Positions 50,976 to 60,174 of a stretch of 64,000 nt of DNA are shown in pieces. Position 1 is the first letter of the stretch. Each line of letters opens with the position of its first letter. The notes beneath the pieces were generated by a model. The model did no database searches. It was not told the DNA's origin and saw only the letters and a list, made by a program, of their open reading frames with translations. Position numbers and translations under genes: made by a program. This DNA comes from Pseudomonadota bacterium. GTDB lineage: Bacteria > Pseudomonadota > Gammaproteobacteria > Xanthomonadales > Rhodanobacteraceae. The stretch covers positions 1 through 64,000 of the forward strand of contig JAFEFS010000065.1 of the NCBI GenBank assembly GCA_018240465.1. Direction: 5' to 3'.

Positions 50976-53900
50976 TCAGCGCTGTGGTGCCAAGGCCGAG
51001 GCGGCGAAGCGTACGCCGGCGCCCTCGCTGCGCTGCAGTACCTGTTTCAGCGCCAACGGCTTGAGTGGTTTGTACAGCAACATCAGGCCGAGCTCGAGCG
51101 TGCGCTGGCGCAGCGCCGCGTCGCGGTCGGCGGTGAGGATCGCGGCGGGAATGTCACCGACAACGATCTGCAGCTTGGAATACAGGTCCAGGCCGTTGGC
51201 GCCGCCGGCGAGGTGATAGTCGAGGATGGCGATGTCGGGGCGCTCGCCACGCACGAGGTCGAGCGCCTTGGCGGCATCCACCGCCGCAAGCACGCTCCAG
51301 CCCCACTGCTCGAGCAGGGTGCGCAGCGCGGTCAGCGCTTGTGGCTCGTTGTCGACAATCAGCGCACGGCCCTTCGGTGCGTCGGCCGCCGGCACCGATT
51401 CCGGATGCGGTGGCGCGTTCGCGACCGCTGCATACGCGGCCGCGCTGCGCGGCACGCCGACCGCGAACACGCTGCCACGGCCGGGCCAGGAGCGCAGGCT
51501 CAGGTCGTGATCGAGCAGCCGCGCCATGCCCCGGGCGATGGCCAATCCCAGGCCCAGGCCCTGGTTGCTGGAGCGGCTGCCGCGGCGGAATTCCTCGAAG
51601 ATCTGCTTGGTCTCGGCTTCGGCGATGCCGGGACCGGTGTCCCAGACTTCGATGCGCAAACCGGTGCCCACACGCCGGCAGCCGAGCAGGACGCGTCCCG
51701 ATTCCACGTGGCACAGCGCGTTGGAAAGGAAATTCTGCAGTACGCGGCGCAGCAGGTGCGGATCCGAACGCACCCATGCGCGCGTCGGCACGTGGTGCAG
51801 GCTCAAGCCCTTTTCGCTCGCGAGCGCATCGAACTCGGCGGCAAGTGCCTCGAGCAGTTCGTTGAGCGCGAACGCGCGCGGGCGCGGCACGAGCTTGCCC
51901 GCGTCGAGCCGCGCCATGTCGAGCAACCCGCCGAGCAGCGATTCGGTCGCGGCCAGCGCGGAGTGCAGGTGACGCGCGGTGACGCGGCCGCCGTCGTCGG
52001 TGCGCGCGGCGAGGCTGTGCGCGAACAGCTGCGCGGCATGCAGCGGCTGCATCAGGTCGTGGCTGACCGCGGCGAGGAAGCGCGTCTTGGTCGCGTTCGC
52101 GGCCTCAGCGGCGTGCGTGACCTGTTCGAGTTCGGCGGTGCGCTCGGCAACGCGCAATTCCAGCGTCTCGTTCGCGCGCTCGAGCGCTAGCGCGGCGCGG
52201 CGGAACTCGGTGACGTCGTTGAATGTGGCGACGAAACCGCCGCCAGGCATCGGGTTGCCGCGGATCTCGACCACGCTGCCATCGGGAAAACGTCGTTCGG
52301 ACAAATGCACGGTCCCCGCGCGCATATGCGCGAGGCGGCGCTGCACGGCCGCTTCGAGTCGCGCCGGTTCACGTGCGTCCGCGCCGATCATGCCTTCGGC
52401 GATGCTGTGGCGCGTGAGTTCCCCGACCGGCCGGCCCACGCACAACAGGCCTGGCGGATACCGGAACAGTTCGGCGTAGCGTCGGTTCCAGGCGACCACG
52501 CGCAGTTCCGCGTCGACGACGCAGATGCCCTGCGACATGTTCTCCAGTGCGGCGAGCAGCACACGCTGACTGAAGCGCAGGTCGGCCGAAGCCTCGTCGA
52601 CGATCGCCGCGACCGTATCGAGCTGCATGCGCCGCTCGCGTCGTGCGACATCGAGCAGCAGACGCGCGCTCGACGCGCCGATTACCGCCGAGAGTTCGTG
52701 CTCGACCGCGGCAAGCGTGGTCGCGTCGGCGGGTTTGTGCGCGGGTGCGTTGCCGATGAGCAGGTGCGCGCGCTCGCCGGAGAGGAAGCGTGAGGCAAGC
52801 GCGCGCAGTTCCTGGTTGTGCAGTTGCGCATCGATTGCGGGCGTATCCGCACGCTTGCCGAACAGCTCGACCAGGGCGATGACGGTCAGGTTGGTGGCGA
52901 TGCCGAGCACCACCGCACGCGTCAGCGGGCCGAAGCCGTCGAGGCCGAACAGATGCGTCGGCGCGAGTGCGCCGAAACCGAACGGTCCCGATGCCAGCCA
53001 CGCCGCGTGTGGAAAGATCACGCCGGGTAGCAAGGTGTACATCCACACCAGCGTACCCGCGGCGAGTCCGGCAAACACGGCGCGCGTGCCGAGTTGCGGA
53101 CGGTACAGTGCGGCCCAGGTCGTCGGCGCGAGGCCGCCGAGCGCGGAGAACGCCAGCGCGCCGATGTCGGCAAGCGCGGCGTCGTCGAAGATCACGCGGC
53201 TGTAGGCCCAGGCGAGGGCGATGATGACGACGATCGCGGCGCGACGCTGCCACAGCACCTCGCCACGCAGATCGTTCTCCGCTTCGTTCTGGCCCCAGCC
53301 AGCGCGCAGGCGCAGCGGGGCGATGACATGGTTGGCGACCATCAGGCTCAACGCGAGCGTGGCGACGACGACCATGCAGGTCGAGGCCGACAGGCTGCCG
53401 AGAAAGGCAAGCAGGGCCAGTGCGCGCTCGCCGTGCGCGAGCGGCAGTGCGAGCAGGTACAGATCCGATGGCACACCCTGCGCGGCGAGTTGCGCGTCGC
53501 CGAGTCGCGCGAGCGGCAGCGCCGGCACCGAGATCAGCACCATGTACAGCGGAAACAGCCAGCGCGCGGTCACGAGATGGCGCACGTCGCGGCATTCGAC
53601 CACGCCGGTGTGGAACTGGTGCGGCAAGGTGAACATCGCGAGTGCGCCGAGCACGATCAGGCTGGCGAAGCCGGTGAGGTCGTGCGCGTGCGGCGCGGCG
53701 GTCTCCGCGGGAATCGGCGCCATGAACAGCAGGCTGGTCAGCGCGAGCATCGCGACGAGTTTGAAAACCGACTCGAACGCGATCGCGAGCACGAGGCCGC
53801 GGTTGTGCGCGACCGCGGACGAGCGGCGCGTGCCGAACACGATTGCGAACAGTGCCATCGACAAAGCGACCCAGAGCGCGCCGTCGCGCCACGCGGTCAG

Positions 53901-54350
53901 GCCGCGCGGATCGCCGAGGATCGTGGTGAAACTCATCGCCACCGCCTTCATCTGCAGCGCAATGTAGGGCAGCATGCCGAGCAGCATCACCGCGGTGATC
54001 AATGCGCTCAGCGCCGGACTGCGGCCGAGGCGTGTGGAAATCAGATCGGCGAGCGAACTCGAATTGTGCTCGCGCGCGAGGCGCACGAGGCGAAACAGCA
54101 CGCCGATGCCGAGCACGTACATCGCGATCGCGCCGACGAAATTCGGCGGCACCCACCAGCCCGAGCGGCTGGCCTGGGTCGTATTGCCGAGGAAGGTCCA
54201 CGAGGTGCAGTGCACGGCGAGCGAGAGGGCGTAGACGATTGCCCAGCGGCGTTCGAGGAAGCGCGGATGGCGTTCGCCGTACACCGCCACGGCGAACAGC
54301 ACGCCGAGCCAGACGATGCCGGAGACGATGACCAGGGTGGCGCTCAACAT
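50976..54350 (-). CDS. CbrA/CrbS-like hybrid histidine kinase with SLC5 transporter domain
   Basis: 1124 residues. An SLC5 sodium/solute symporter-like domain of about 13 helices fills residues 1-540 (SLAVHCTSWTFLGNTTQASRS near the start). A linker helix region, a PAS domain (about 600-720; NMSQGICVVDAELRVVAWNRRY), HisKA with His764 (FLAAVSHDLMQPLHAAQLFA), HATPase_c (FLSNALCHVE, DTGPGI, GLGLGLAIARG) and a C-terminal receiver with Asp1044 (IAILDYHLAGG) follow. Relatives (CbrA, CrbS) use the transporter part to couple histidine, acetate or C4 supply to a LuxR- or NtrC-type regulator. No such partner is adjacent. It diverges from the fumarase gene. ATG 54350 was chosen because it starts directly at helix 1. 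Confidence 0.92.
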   Translation of the reverse strand: MLSATLVIVSGIVWLGVLFAVAVYGERHPRFLERRWAIVYALSLAVHCTSWTFLGNTTQASRSGWWVPPNFVGAIAMYVLGIGVLFRLVRLAREHNSSSLADLISTRLGRSPALSALITAVMLLGMLPYIALQMKAVAMSFTTILGDPRGLTAWRDGALWVALSMALFAIVFGTRRSSAVAHNRGLVLAIAFESVFKLVAMLALTSLLFMAPIPAETAAPHAHDLTGFASLIVLGALAMFTLPHQFHTGVVECRDVRHLVTARWLFPLYMVLISVPALPLARLGDAQLAAQGVPSDLYLLALPLAHGERALALLAFLGSLSASTCMVVVATLALSLMVANHVIAPLRLRAGWGQNEAENDLRGEVLWQRRAAIVVIIALAWAYSRVIFDDAALADIGALAFSALGGLAPTTWAALYRPQLGTRAVFAGLAAGTLVWMYTLLPGVIFPHAAWLASGPFGFGALAPTHLFGLDGFGPLTRAVVLGIATNLTVIALVELFGKRADTPAIDAQLHNQELRALASRFLSGERAHLLIGNAPAHKPADATTLAAVEHELSAVIGASSARLLLDVARRERRMQLDTVAAIVDEASADLRFSQRVLLAALENMSQGICVVDAELRVVAWNRRYAELFRYPPGLLCVGRPVGELTRHSIAEGMIGADAREPARLEAAVQRRLAHMRAGTVHLSERRFPDGSVVEIRGNPMPGGGFVATFNDVTEFRRAALALERANETLELRVAERTAELEQVTHAAEAANATKTRFLAAVSHDLMQPLHAAQLFAHSLAARTDDGGRVTARHLHSALAATESLLGGLLDMARLDAGKLVPRPRAFALNELLEALAAEFDALASEKGLSLHHVPTRAWVRSDPHLLRRVLQNFLSNALCHVESGRVLLGCRRVGTGLRIEVWDTGPGIAEAETKQIFEEFRRGSRSSNQGLGLGLAIARGMARLLDHDLSLRSWPGRGSVFAVGVPRSAAAYAAVANAPPHPESVPAADAPKGRALIVDNEPQALTALRTLLEQWGWSVLAAVDAAKALDLVRGERPDIAILDYHLAGGANGLDLYSKLQIVVGDIPAAILTADRDAALRQRTLELGLMLLYKPLKPLALKQVLQRSEGAGVRFAASALAPQR

Positions 54351-54528
54351 GGCGCAAGCATAGCGCAGCCGGCCACGGCGCAAGGCGGGTGACGAAAGGG
54401 CATGATGCGCTGCAGCGCGAGCAGTGCGAAAATGGGCCGATCCCGGCAATCGTCCACGATTGCGAGGAAAACCCCCCCCGCCATCCCTGGCCGCATTTCG
54501 CGATGAAAAACAGCCTCAGCCCTCCGCC

Positions 54529-56043
54529 ATGAGCACAATCAAGCAAGCAGACTTCATCCAATCCGTCGCCGATGCGCTGCAATACATCAGCTACTACCAC
54601 CCGGTCGACTACATCAAGAATCTCGCCGCTGCCTACGAGCGCGAAGCGTCGCCCGCGGCGAAGGACGCTATCGCGCAGATCTTGATCAACTCGCGCCTGT
54701 GCGCCGAAGGCCACCGGCCGATCTGCCAGGATACGGGGATCGTCACCGTGTTCCTCAAGGTCGGCATGAACGTGCGCTGGGACGCGGCTATGGGCGTCGA
54801 GGACATGGTCAACGAAGGCGTGCGTCGTGCCTACAACGATCCGGACAACAAGTTGCGGGCCTCGATCCTCGCCGACCCGGCCGGCAAGCGCACGAACACG
54901 AAGGACAACACACCGGCGGTGATCAACGTGCGTATCGTGCCGGGAGACAAGGTCGACGTGATCGTCGCGGCCAAGGGTGGCGGCTCGGAGGCCAAGTCGA
55001 AGTTCGCGATGCTGAATCCCTCCGATTCGATCGTCGACTGGGTGCTCAGGACCGTGCCGACGATGGGCGCAGGCTGGTGCCCGCCCGGCATGCTTGGCAT
55101 CGGCATAGGCGGCACTGCGGAGAAGGCGATGCTGCTCGCCAAGGAATCGCTGATGGACCCGATCGACATCACCGACCTGCAGGCACGCGGCGCTTCCAAT
55201 CGCGCCGAGGAACTGCGTCTGGAACTGTATGAGAAGGTCAATGCGCTCGGCATCGGCGCGCAAGGTCTCGGCGGCCTGACCACCGTGCTCGATGTCAAGG
55301 TGCGCGACTATCCCACGCACGCGGCGAACCTGCCGATCGCGATGATCCCGAATTGCGCGGCGACGCGCCACGCGCATTTCGTGCTCGACGGTTCCGGCCC
55401 GGTCGCGCTCGAGCCGCCGTCACTGGAAGATTGGCCGACGCTGACCTACAGCCCGACCGGCGCGCGCCGGGTCGATCTCGACACGATCACGCCCGAACTC
55501 GTCGCCACGTTCAAGCCGGGCGAGGTGTTGTTGCTCAACGGCAAGTTGCTGACCGGGCGCGACGCCGCGCACAAGCGAATGGTGGATATGCTCAACCGTG
55601 GCGAAAAGCTGCCGGTCGATTTCAAGGGCCGCTTCATCTACTACGTCGGCCCGGTCGATCCGGTGCGCGACGAAGTCGTCGGCCCCGCCGGCCCGACCAC
55701 GGCGACGCGCATGGACAAGTTCACCGAACAGGTGCTTGGCCAGACCGGCCTGCTCGGCATGGTCGGCAAGGCCGAGCGCGGCCCTGCGGCGATCGAGGCA
55801 ATCCGCAAGCACAAATCGGTCTATCTGATGGCGGTCGGCGGTGCCGCCTATCTCGTATCGAAGGCGATCCGCGCCTCGCGCGTCGTCGGCTTCGCCGACC
55901 TCGGCATGGAGGCGATCTACGAGTTCGAAGTGAAGGATATGCCGGTCACGGTCGCGGTCGACTCGCAGGGCACGAGCGTGCACCAGACCGGGCCGCGCGA
56001 ATGGCAGGCAAGGATCGGCAAGATCCCGGTCGTCGTGACGTGA
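54529..56043 (+). CDS. Class I (iron-sulfur) fumarate hydratase
   Basis: 504 residues, the 4Fe-4S-dependent fumarase that interconverts fumarate and malate in the TCA cycle. Cluster cysteines are seen in RPICQDTG, AGWCPPGM and IPNCAATRHAHF. The N-terminal catalytic and C-terminal beta domains (LLLNGKLLTGRDAAHKRM, FIYYVGPVDPVRDEVVGPAG, VGGAAYLVSKAI) are complete. The start MSTIKQ at 54529 fits the family; an upstream in-frame GTG/ATG would add low-complexity sequence. Oxygen-sensitive clusters make class I fumarases vulnerable to superoxide. It diverges from the hybrid kinase over 178 bp. Confidence 0.95.
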   Translation: MSTIKQADFIQSVADALQYISYYHPVDYIKNLAAAYEREASPAAKDAIAQILINSRLCAEGHRPICQDTGIVTVFLKVGMNVRWDAAMGVEDMVNEGVRRAYNDPDNKLRASILADPAGKRTNTKDNTPAVINVRIVPGDKVDVIVAAKGGGSEAKSKFAMLNPSDSIVDWVLRTVPTMGAGWCPPGMLGIGIGGTAEKAMLLAKESLMDPIDITDLQARGASNRAEELRLELYEKVNALGIGAQGLGGLTTVLDVKVRDYPTHAANLPIAMIPNCAATRHAHFVLDGSGPVALEPPSLEDWPTLTYSPTGARRVDLDTITPELVATFKPGEVLLLNGKLLTGRDAAHKRMVDMLNRGEKLPVDFKGRFIYYVGPVDPVRDEVVGPAGPTTATRMDKFTEQVLGQTGLLGMVGKAERGPAAIEAIRKHKSVYLMAVGGAAYLVSKAIRASRVVGFADLGMEAIYEFEVKDMPVTVAVDSQGTSVHQTGPREWQARIGKIPVVVT

Positions 56044-56175
56044 ATCTCGCCAGCCGACCGAGAACGTGATACGTTTGGCATATTGATTGCTGTTGCCCCA
56101 TCGATGTTTTTGCGGGCCACCTGTCCAGTTGTGTGATGGGTCCGGCTCGATCTTCGACGAACAACTGGGGGAAGC

Positions 56176-56634
56176 GTGAAAAATCAATGGAATATGTCGA
56201 TGCGTCACAGTTTGGTCGGGTTGCTCGGCCTGGTCTTGGGCTTGGCGCAATTCACGTTCGATGCGCGGGCAGCGTCACTTTCTGACACTCAGCGGGCAAC
56301 CTCATTGTCCGCCTCGGGGTTGGGTATTTCCGAACTCCTCGCCCAAGCGGGCAAGGCGATTGCCGAGGGGCGCCTCGTCGGCCCCGGGAACGAGAGTGCA
56401 ATCGACTACTACGCCGCAGTACTGGATCAGGATCCGCATAACCCGATCGCCGAGGAGGGCATGCGCGAGTTGTTGCCGATGGCTGCCGGAGCCATCGAGC
56501 GGATGATCGGTTCCGGATATGCGGAGCGCGGTTTGCATATCGTCGACATGTTCGCCCGTGTCGAGCCCAATAACCACACGCTGGCCGTTTTGCGTCAGTT
56601 CGCGGTTTATCGGTTGCGATATTGGGGACGATGA
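56176..56634 (+). CDS. Small secreted protein paralogous to the helical domain of the TonB-type protein
   Basis: 152 residues with a signal peptide (about residues 10-33) and one helical domain (about 48-142) that aligns without gaps to residues 73-168 of the protein at 45571, about 38 of 92 positions identical by eye (IDYYAAVL/VDFYLLVL, EEGMRELLPMAAGAIERMI/QEGLRELFPLATGEIEQKI, NNHTLAVLR/NNYTLTILR). It has no TonB domain and ends soon after. The start is GTG 56176 with GGGGGAAGC before it. It could be a stand-alone partner or decoy of the TonB-type protein. Its spacing from the fumarase gene (132 bp) suggests its own promoter. Confidence 0.8.
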   Translation: MKNQWNMSMRHSLVGLLGLVLGLAQFTFDARAASLSDTQRATSLSASGLGISELLAQAGKAIAEGRLVGPGNESAIDYYAAVLDQDPHNPIAEEGMRELLPMAAGAIERMIGSGYAERGLHIVDMFARVEPNNHTLAVLRQFAVYRLRYWGR

Positions 56635-56644
56635 TTTTTGGGGC

Positions 56645-57553
56645 TCAACCTTTCTGTTTGCCCAATGTGATCGCCGCCACGCCGGCGACGATGACGACGG
56701 TGCCGATGATGTCGAGGCGCGACACCACCTCGCCGCCGAGCAGCACGCCGACGAGCACGGCGACCGGCGGATTGGCGTAGGAGTAGCTCGAAGCGAGCGC
56801 AGGGCGCGTGTGGTGCAGCAGGTAAATGTAGGCGCTGAAGCCGAGCAGCGAACCGAACACGATGAGATAGGCCATTGCCGCCAGCGCGGTCGCGTCCGGC
56901 ATCGTGCTGAAGCGTTCGCCACCGGCGAGGGAAACGATGGCGAGCGGCACGCTGCCGGCGAGCATCTGCGCGGCGGCGCTCATCATCGGCTCGGGCATGT
57001 CCTGGTGCTTGCTCCAGACCGAGCCGAATGCCCAGGCCACCGGCGAAATCACGAGCGCGATCGCACCCGCAGGCGAGCCGCGCAACTCACCGCCAAGATT
57101 GAGCACGACGATGCCGACGAAGCCGATGACCAGGCCGATCCACTCCATGCGGCTCGGCCATTGTCCGTAGAGGCCGGCGAAGATCGCCATGAAGAGTGCG
57201 GCGCTGGCGACTGCGACCGCGGCGATGCCCGAAGCGACAGTCTGTTCGGCGTAGCAGACGCCGCCGTTACCCGCGCCGAGCAGCAGCGTGCCGGTGACGA
57301 GGCAGTTGAACCATTGGCGCCGCGTCGGTGGTGCGGCGCCGCGCCAGCACAGTAACGCGTAGAGCAGGCCGCCGGCAATCACGAAACGGATCGCTGCGAG
57401 CGCGAACGGCGGGAAGCCGCCCAAGGCGACACGCAGGCCGTAGTAAGTTGACCCCCAGATCACGTACACGCCGAACAGGGCGAGGGGGATCAGGACGCGC
57501 GGGGTGAGCAACGGGGAAGAAGTGGCGGAGTCGGCAGGAGTCGCATCGTTCAT
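56645..57553 (-). CDS. EamA-family drug/metabolite transporter (YedA-like)
   Basis: 302 residues with ten hydrophobic helices in two EamA repeats (about 18-145 and 160-298; LALFGVYVIWGSTYYGLRVAL in the first, AYIYLLHHTRPALASSYSYANP and ITLGKQ in the second). It should export or exchange a small metabolite across the inner membrane; the substrate is unknown. The ATG at 57553 has only a weak ribosome site. It converges with the small secreted gene over 10 bp. Confidence 0.92.
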   Translation of the reverse strand: MNDATPADSATSSPLLTPRVLIPLALFGVYVIWGSTYYGLRVALGGFPPFALAAIRFVIAGGLLYALLCWRGAAPPTRRQWFNCLVTGTLLLGAGNGGVCYAEQTVASGIAAVAVASAALFMAIFAGLYGQWPSRMEWIGLVIGFVGIVVLNLGGELRGSPAGAIALVISPVAWAFGSVWSKHQDMPEPMMSAAAQMLAGSVPLAIVSLAGGERFSTMPDATALAAMAYLIVFGSLLGFSAYIYLLHHTRPALASSYSYANPPVAVLVGVLLGGEVVSRLDIIGTVVIVAGVAAITLGKQKG

Positions 57554-57645
57554 TGCCGGATTCTACCGGCCGGAGCGGCGACCCCACAGCGCCGCTTGGA
57601 CGACGCGTCAAGGTGCCGCTGGATGGCGCCGGGCGCCCTGCGGGA

Positions 57646-57909
57646 TCATTGCTCGACCGACGCCGTGCGGCTCGGCAATACGACGAATTCGCCCTCGATC
57701 ACGTTAGCATGTCGCGATGGCGTCGTGCGTGCTGCGCCTGCGCGGGCGAAGGCACGTACCAGCGCGACGATCGTGCCGATCACTGCGAAGGCGACGAGAG
57801 CTAGCAGGCCCACGGCGAGTATTCCTCCCAGCAACACGATGCCCAACACGCCGATCAGTGCGCGCGCAAACGGATGGTGGGGGCGGTTGAACCAGCGCCA
57901 ATAGGACAT
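57646..57909 (-). CDS. Small membrane protein of unknown function
   Basis: 87 residues. An aromatic/basic N-terminus (MSYWRWFNRPHHPF) precedes a long hydrophobic region (about 15-60, probably two helices), then a basic turn and a short soluble tail (HANVIEGEFVVLP). I recognise no family; the VIEGEFVV(L/E) ending is common in small DUF-type membrane proteins. GGAG lies 10 bases before ATG 57909. It diverges from the Rieske gene across a repeat-bearing 72-bp spacer. Confidence 0.65.
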   Translation of the reverse strand: MSYWRWFNRPHHPFARALIGVLGIVLLGGILAVGLLALVAFAVIGTIVALVRAFARAGAARTTPSRHANVIEGEFVVLPSRTASVEQ

Positions 57910-57940
57910 GTCGGCGACGCTCCATGGCAAAATAGGGAAT

Positions 57941-57981
57941 CGGTATCCCCTGATACCGTGCAGCAAGGCAATTAGATACCG
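57941..57981. promoter_or_regulatory. Three-copy GATACCG operator-like element
   Basis: CGGTATC (57941-57947) and GATACCG (57952-57958) form a perfect inverted repeat with a CCCT centre. A third direct GATACCG (57975-57981) abuts the Rieske gene ATG. All lie in the divergent spacer and could bind a dimeric regulator plus an accessory site covering the ribosome entry. Confidence 0.45.
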
Positions 57982-58329
57982 ATGCCCGTTACGAAAGCGT
58001 TATGCAAAATCGACGAAATCCCCGATGGCGGCGCAATCGAGGTGGGCATCGTCGACGATCGTGACGGACTTCGCGATTCGTTGATGCTGACCCGGCGCGA
58101 CGCCAGCGTGCGCGCGTACCGCAACGTCTGCCCGCATGCCGGCAGACGCCTGGACTGGGCGCCGAACCAGTTCCTCGTCGAGGATGGGTGCGTGATCTGC
58201 ACCGCCCACGGTGCGATGTTCCTGCTCGCGTCGGGTGAATGCGTGTCAGGGCCGTGCCGTGGCGCTGGCCTGACCGTCGTGCCGATCGAGATGCGCGGCG
58301 ATGAGGTCGTCCTGTGTGGCGGCGAGTAG
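57982..58329 (+). CDS. Rieske [2Fe-2S] ferredoxin-like protein
   Basis: 115 residues. A single Rieske domain has cluster ligands C50-P-H52 (NVCPHAGRRLDW) and C73-T-A-H76 (VICTAHGAMF). It has no signal peptide or membrane anchor, so it is a soluble cytoplasmic electron carrier of the type that accompanies oxygenases or acts in redox sensing. No oxygenase gene is nearby. The ATG at 57982 lacks a purine-rich site; the GATACCG repeat takes its place. It converges with the SLC13-type transporter gene, whose stop begins at the next base. Confidence 0.9.
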   Translation: MPVTKALCKIDEIPDGGAIEVGIVDDRDGLRDSLMLTRRDASVRAYRNVCPHAGRRLDWAPNQFLVEDGCVICTAHGAMFLLASGECVSGPCRGAGLTVVPIEMRGDEVVLCGGE

Positions 58330-60174
58330 TCAGCGGAAGACGAGATTTACCGTGACAAGCATCACCACGAGCATGAGCGCTGTAAGCGGCAGGCCCACGC
58401 GCAGGAAGTCGCGCGCGCGGTAGCCGCCGGGGCCGGCGACGAGGGTCAGTACCGGATTCGCGCTCGCGATCAGAAAACTGTTCGAGGTCGAGACTGCGAC
58501 GATCAGTGCGTAGATCGCCGGATTGCCGTTCGAGGCCAGCGCGACGTTGATCGCCATCGGTACCATCATCACGGTTGCGCCGACGTTGGAAACGATCTGG
58601 GCGAAGAACAGGGTGAGCACGGCGACCACGGCCTGCAGCGCCCATTGCGGCCAGTCGCTGAGATAGCGCAGCACTTCCTGCGCGAGCCAGGCGGCGGCGC
58701 CGGTTGCGTCCATCGCCCAGCCGAGCGGGATCAGGCAGGCGAGGGTGAAGATCGTCTTCCAGTTGATCGCTCCGTAGGCTTCTTCCATCTTGAGTACGCC
58801 GGCGAGCAGCATGCCGACCGCGCCGGTCAGCATCGCGACCGACAGTTTCAGGTCGGTGAACAGGCCCAAGCCCATGGCGAGGGCGAAGAAGGCGATGGCG
58901 TGCCAGATCTTGTGCGGCCGGCCTTCGTCCTTCGGGTAGTCGGTGACTACGACGAGGTCATGGTCTTCCGCGGCCACGGCGAGATCGCGCCAGAGTCCGT
59001 GCAGCACCAGCGTGTCGCCCGCGCGCAGCGCGACGCCGCGCACTTCTTCGCGGAAAATCTCGTCGCCGCGGTTCACCGCGAGCACGCTGATGCCGTAGCG
59101 TTTGCGCAAGTGCAGCGCACCGACGTTCTGCTTGACGAATTCCGAGTTCGGCGGGATCACTGCTTCGGCGATGCCCGCGCGGGTCGGGTTGAACATGTCG
59201 CGGAACCAGCGCAGTCGCGTCTGCGCGAGCAGCAGGTTGAGGTTGGCGAAATGCTCGATGTCGGCGCGCTTGCCGAGCGTGCCGAGCACCGTGCCGACCC
59301 AGATCATCGTATCCGCCGGCGGCGCCAGTCGAATTTCATCCCCGTTCTTTATCGCCAGGATCAACGGCGCGCCGCGCAGTGCCTCGGATTCAAGCACGCT
59401 CATGCCGACCAGCGGGCTTTCCGCGGTCACGGTCAGCTCGAACACTTCGCCCGAGATGCCGTAGGTCTCGGCGAAGTAGGTATCGGTACGACCCGGGGTG
59501 ACGCCCTGGCTCTCCTCGTCCGAAGGCAGCAGCTTGCGCGTGAACAAGGCGAAATAGGCGAGGCCGGTGACGAGCAGCGGAATACCCACCGGAGCGATCG
59601 CGAACAGCGAGAACGCCTGGATCGTTTGCGCACCCTGCGGCAGGTTGCGGTTAGCGCTCGCGATCAGGTCGTTGAGCATGATCAGCGGCGAATTCGAGAT
59701 CATGGTCATGTTTGTGCCGCACAGAATGCAGAATGCCATCGGCATCAGCAGTCGCGATGAGGGTACGCCGGTACGCGAACTGATGCGGCTGATCACGGGC
59801 AGGAACAACGTGGCCAGGGCCTGACTCTGCAGGATCGACGACAGTCCGCCAACCATCGCATTGATGGCCAGGCTCAGTCGGGACTCCGCCCCCCTGGCCA
59901 CGCGCAGGATGAACGAGGCGGCCTTGTTGAGCACGCCAGTGCGGTCGAGGCCCGCGCCCATGATCATCACGCCGAGCAACGAGATCACCGCGTTGCCGGC
60001 GAAGCCGTCGAACAACTGCTCGACCGGCACGAGGCGGGTGATGCCGAGCACGACGATGACGAGCAGGGCGATCAGGTCCCCGCGTATCCATTCGAGGACG
60101 AGCATGAGCACGGTGAAGGCGAGCAGGCCAAACACGAGCATCATGTCGTGGGTGAGGAGGAGTCCTTGATTCAT
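58330..60174 (-). CDS. SLC13/DASS-type ion transporter with two TrkA-C domains
   Basis: 614 residues. An N-terminal set of about six helices (LAFTVLMLVLEWIRGDLIALLVIVV..., CILCGTNMTMISNSPLIMLND) and a C-terminal set (about 410-614; SNVGATVMMVPMAINVAL, STSNSFLIASANPVLTLVAGPGGY) flank two soluble RCK/TrkA-C domains (about 225-300 and 315-395; VFELTVTAESPLVGMSVLESE and FREEVRGVALRAGDTLVLHG). Such SLC13-like proteins carry sulfate, dicarboxylates or other anions with sodium. Regulation through the TrkA-C ligand domains is known for the family. The start at 60174 is provisional, as no ribosome site is visible. Confidence 0.9.
   Translation of the reverse strand: MNQGLLLTHDMMLVFGLLAFTVLMLVLEWIRGDLIALLVIVVLGITRLVPVEQLFDGFAGNAVISLLGVMIMGAGLDRTGVLNKAASFILRVARGAESRLSLAINAMVGGLSSILQSQALATLFLPVISRISSRTGVPSSRLLMPMAFCILCGTNMTMISNSPLIMLNDLIASANRNLPQGAQTIQAFSLFAIAPVGIPLLVTGLAYFALFTRKLLPSDEESQGVTPGRTDTYFAETYGISGEVFELTVTAESPLVGMSVLESEALRGAPLILAIKNGDEIRLAPPADTMIWVGTVLGTLGKRADIEHFANLNLLLAQTRLRWFRDMFNPTRAGIAEAVIPPNSEFVKQNVGALHLRKRYGISVLAVNRGDEIFREEVRGVALRAGDTLVLHGLWRDLAVAAEDHDLVVVTDYPKDEGRPHKIWHAIAFFALAMGLGLFTDLKLSVAMLTGAVGMLLAGVLKMEEAYGAINWKTIFTLACLIPLGWAMDATGAAAWLAQEVLRYLSDWPQWALQAVVAVLTLFFAQIVSNVGATVMMVPMAINVALASNGNPAIYALIVAVSTSNSFLIASANPVLTLVAGPGGYRARDFLRVGLPLTALMLVVMLVTVNLVFR

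Noticed and set aside
52369..55377. 1002-codon minus-strand open frame overlapping the hybrid kinase and fumarase
   Set aside because: It crosses the divergent promoter region and is out of frame with the recognised kinase.
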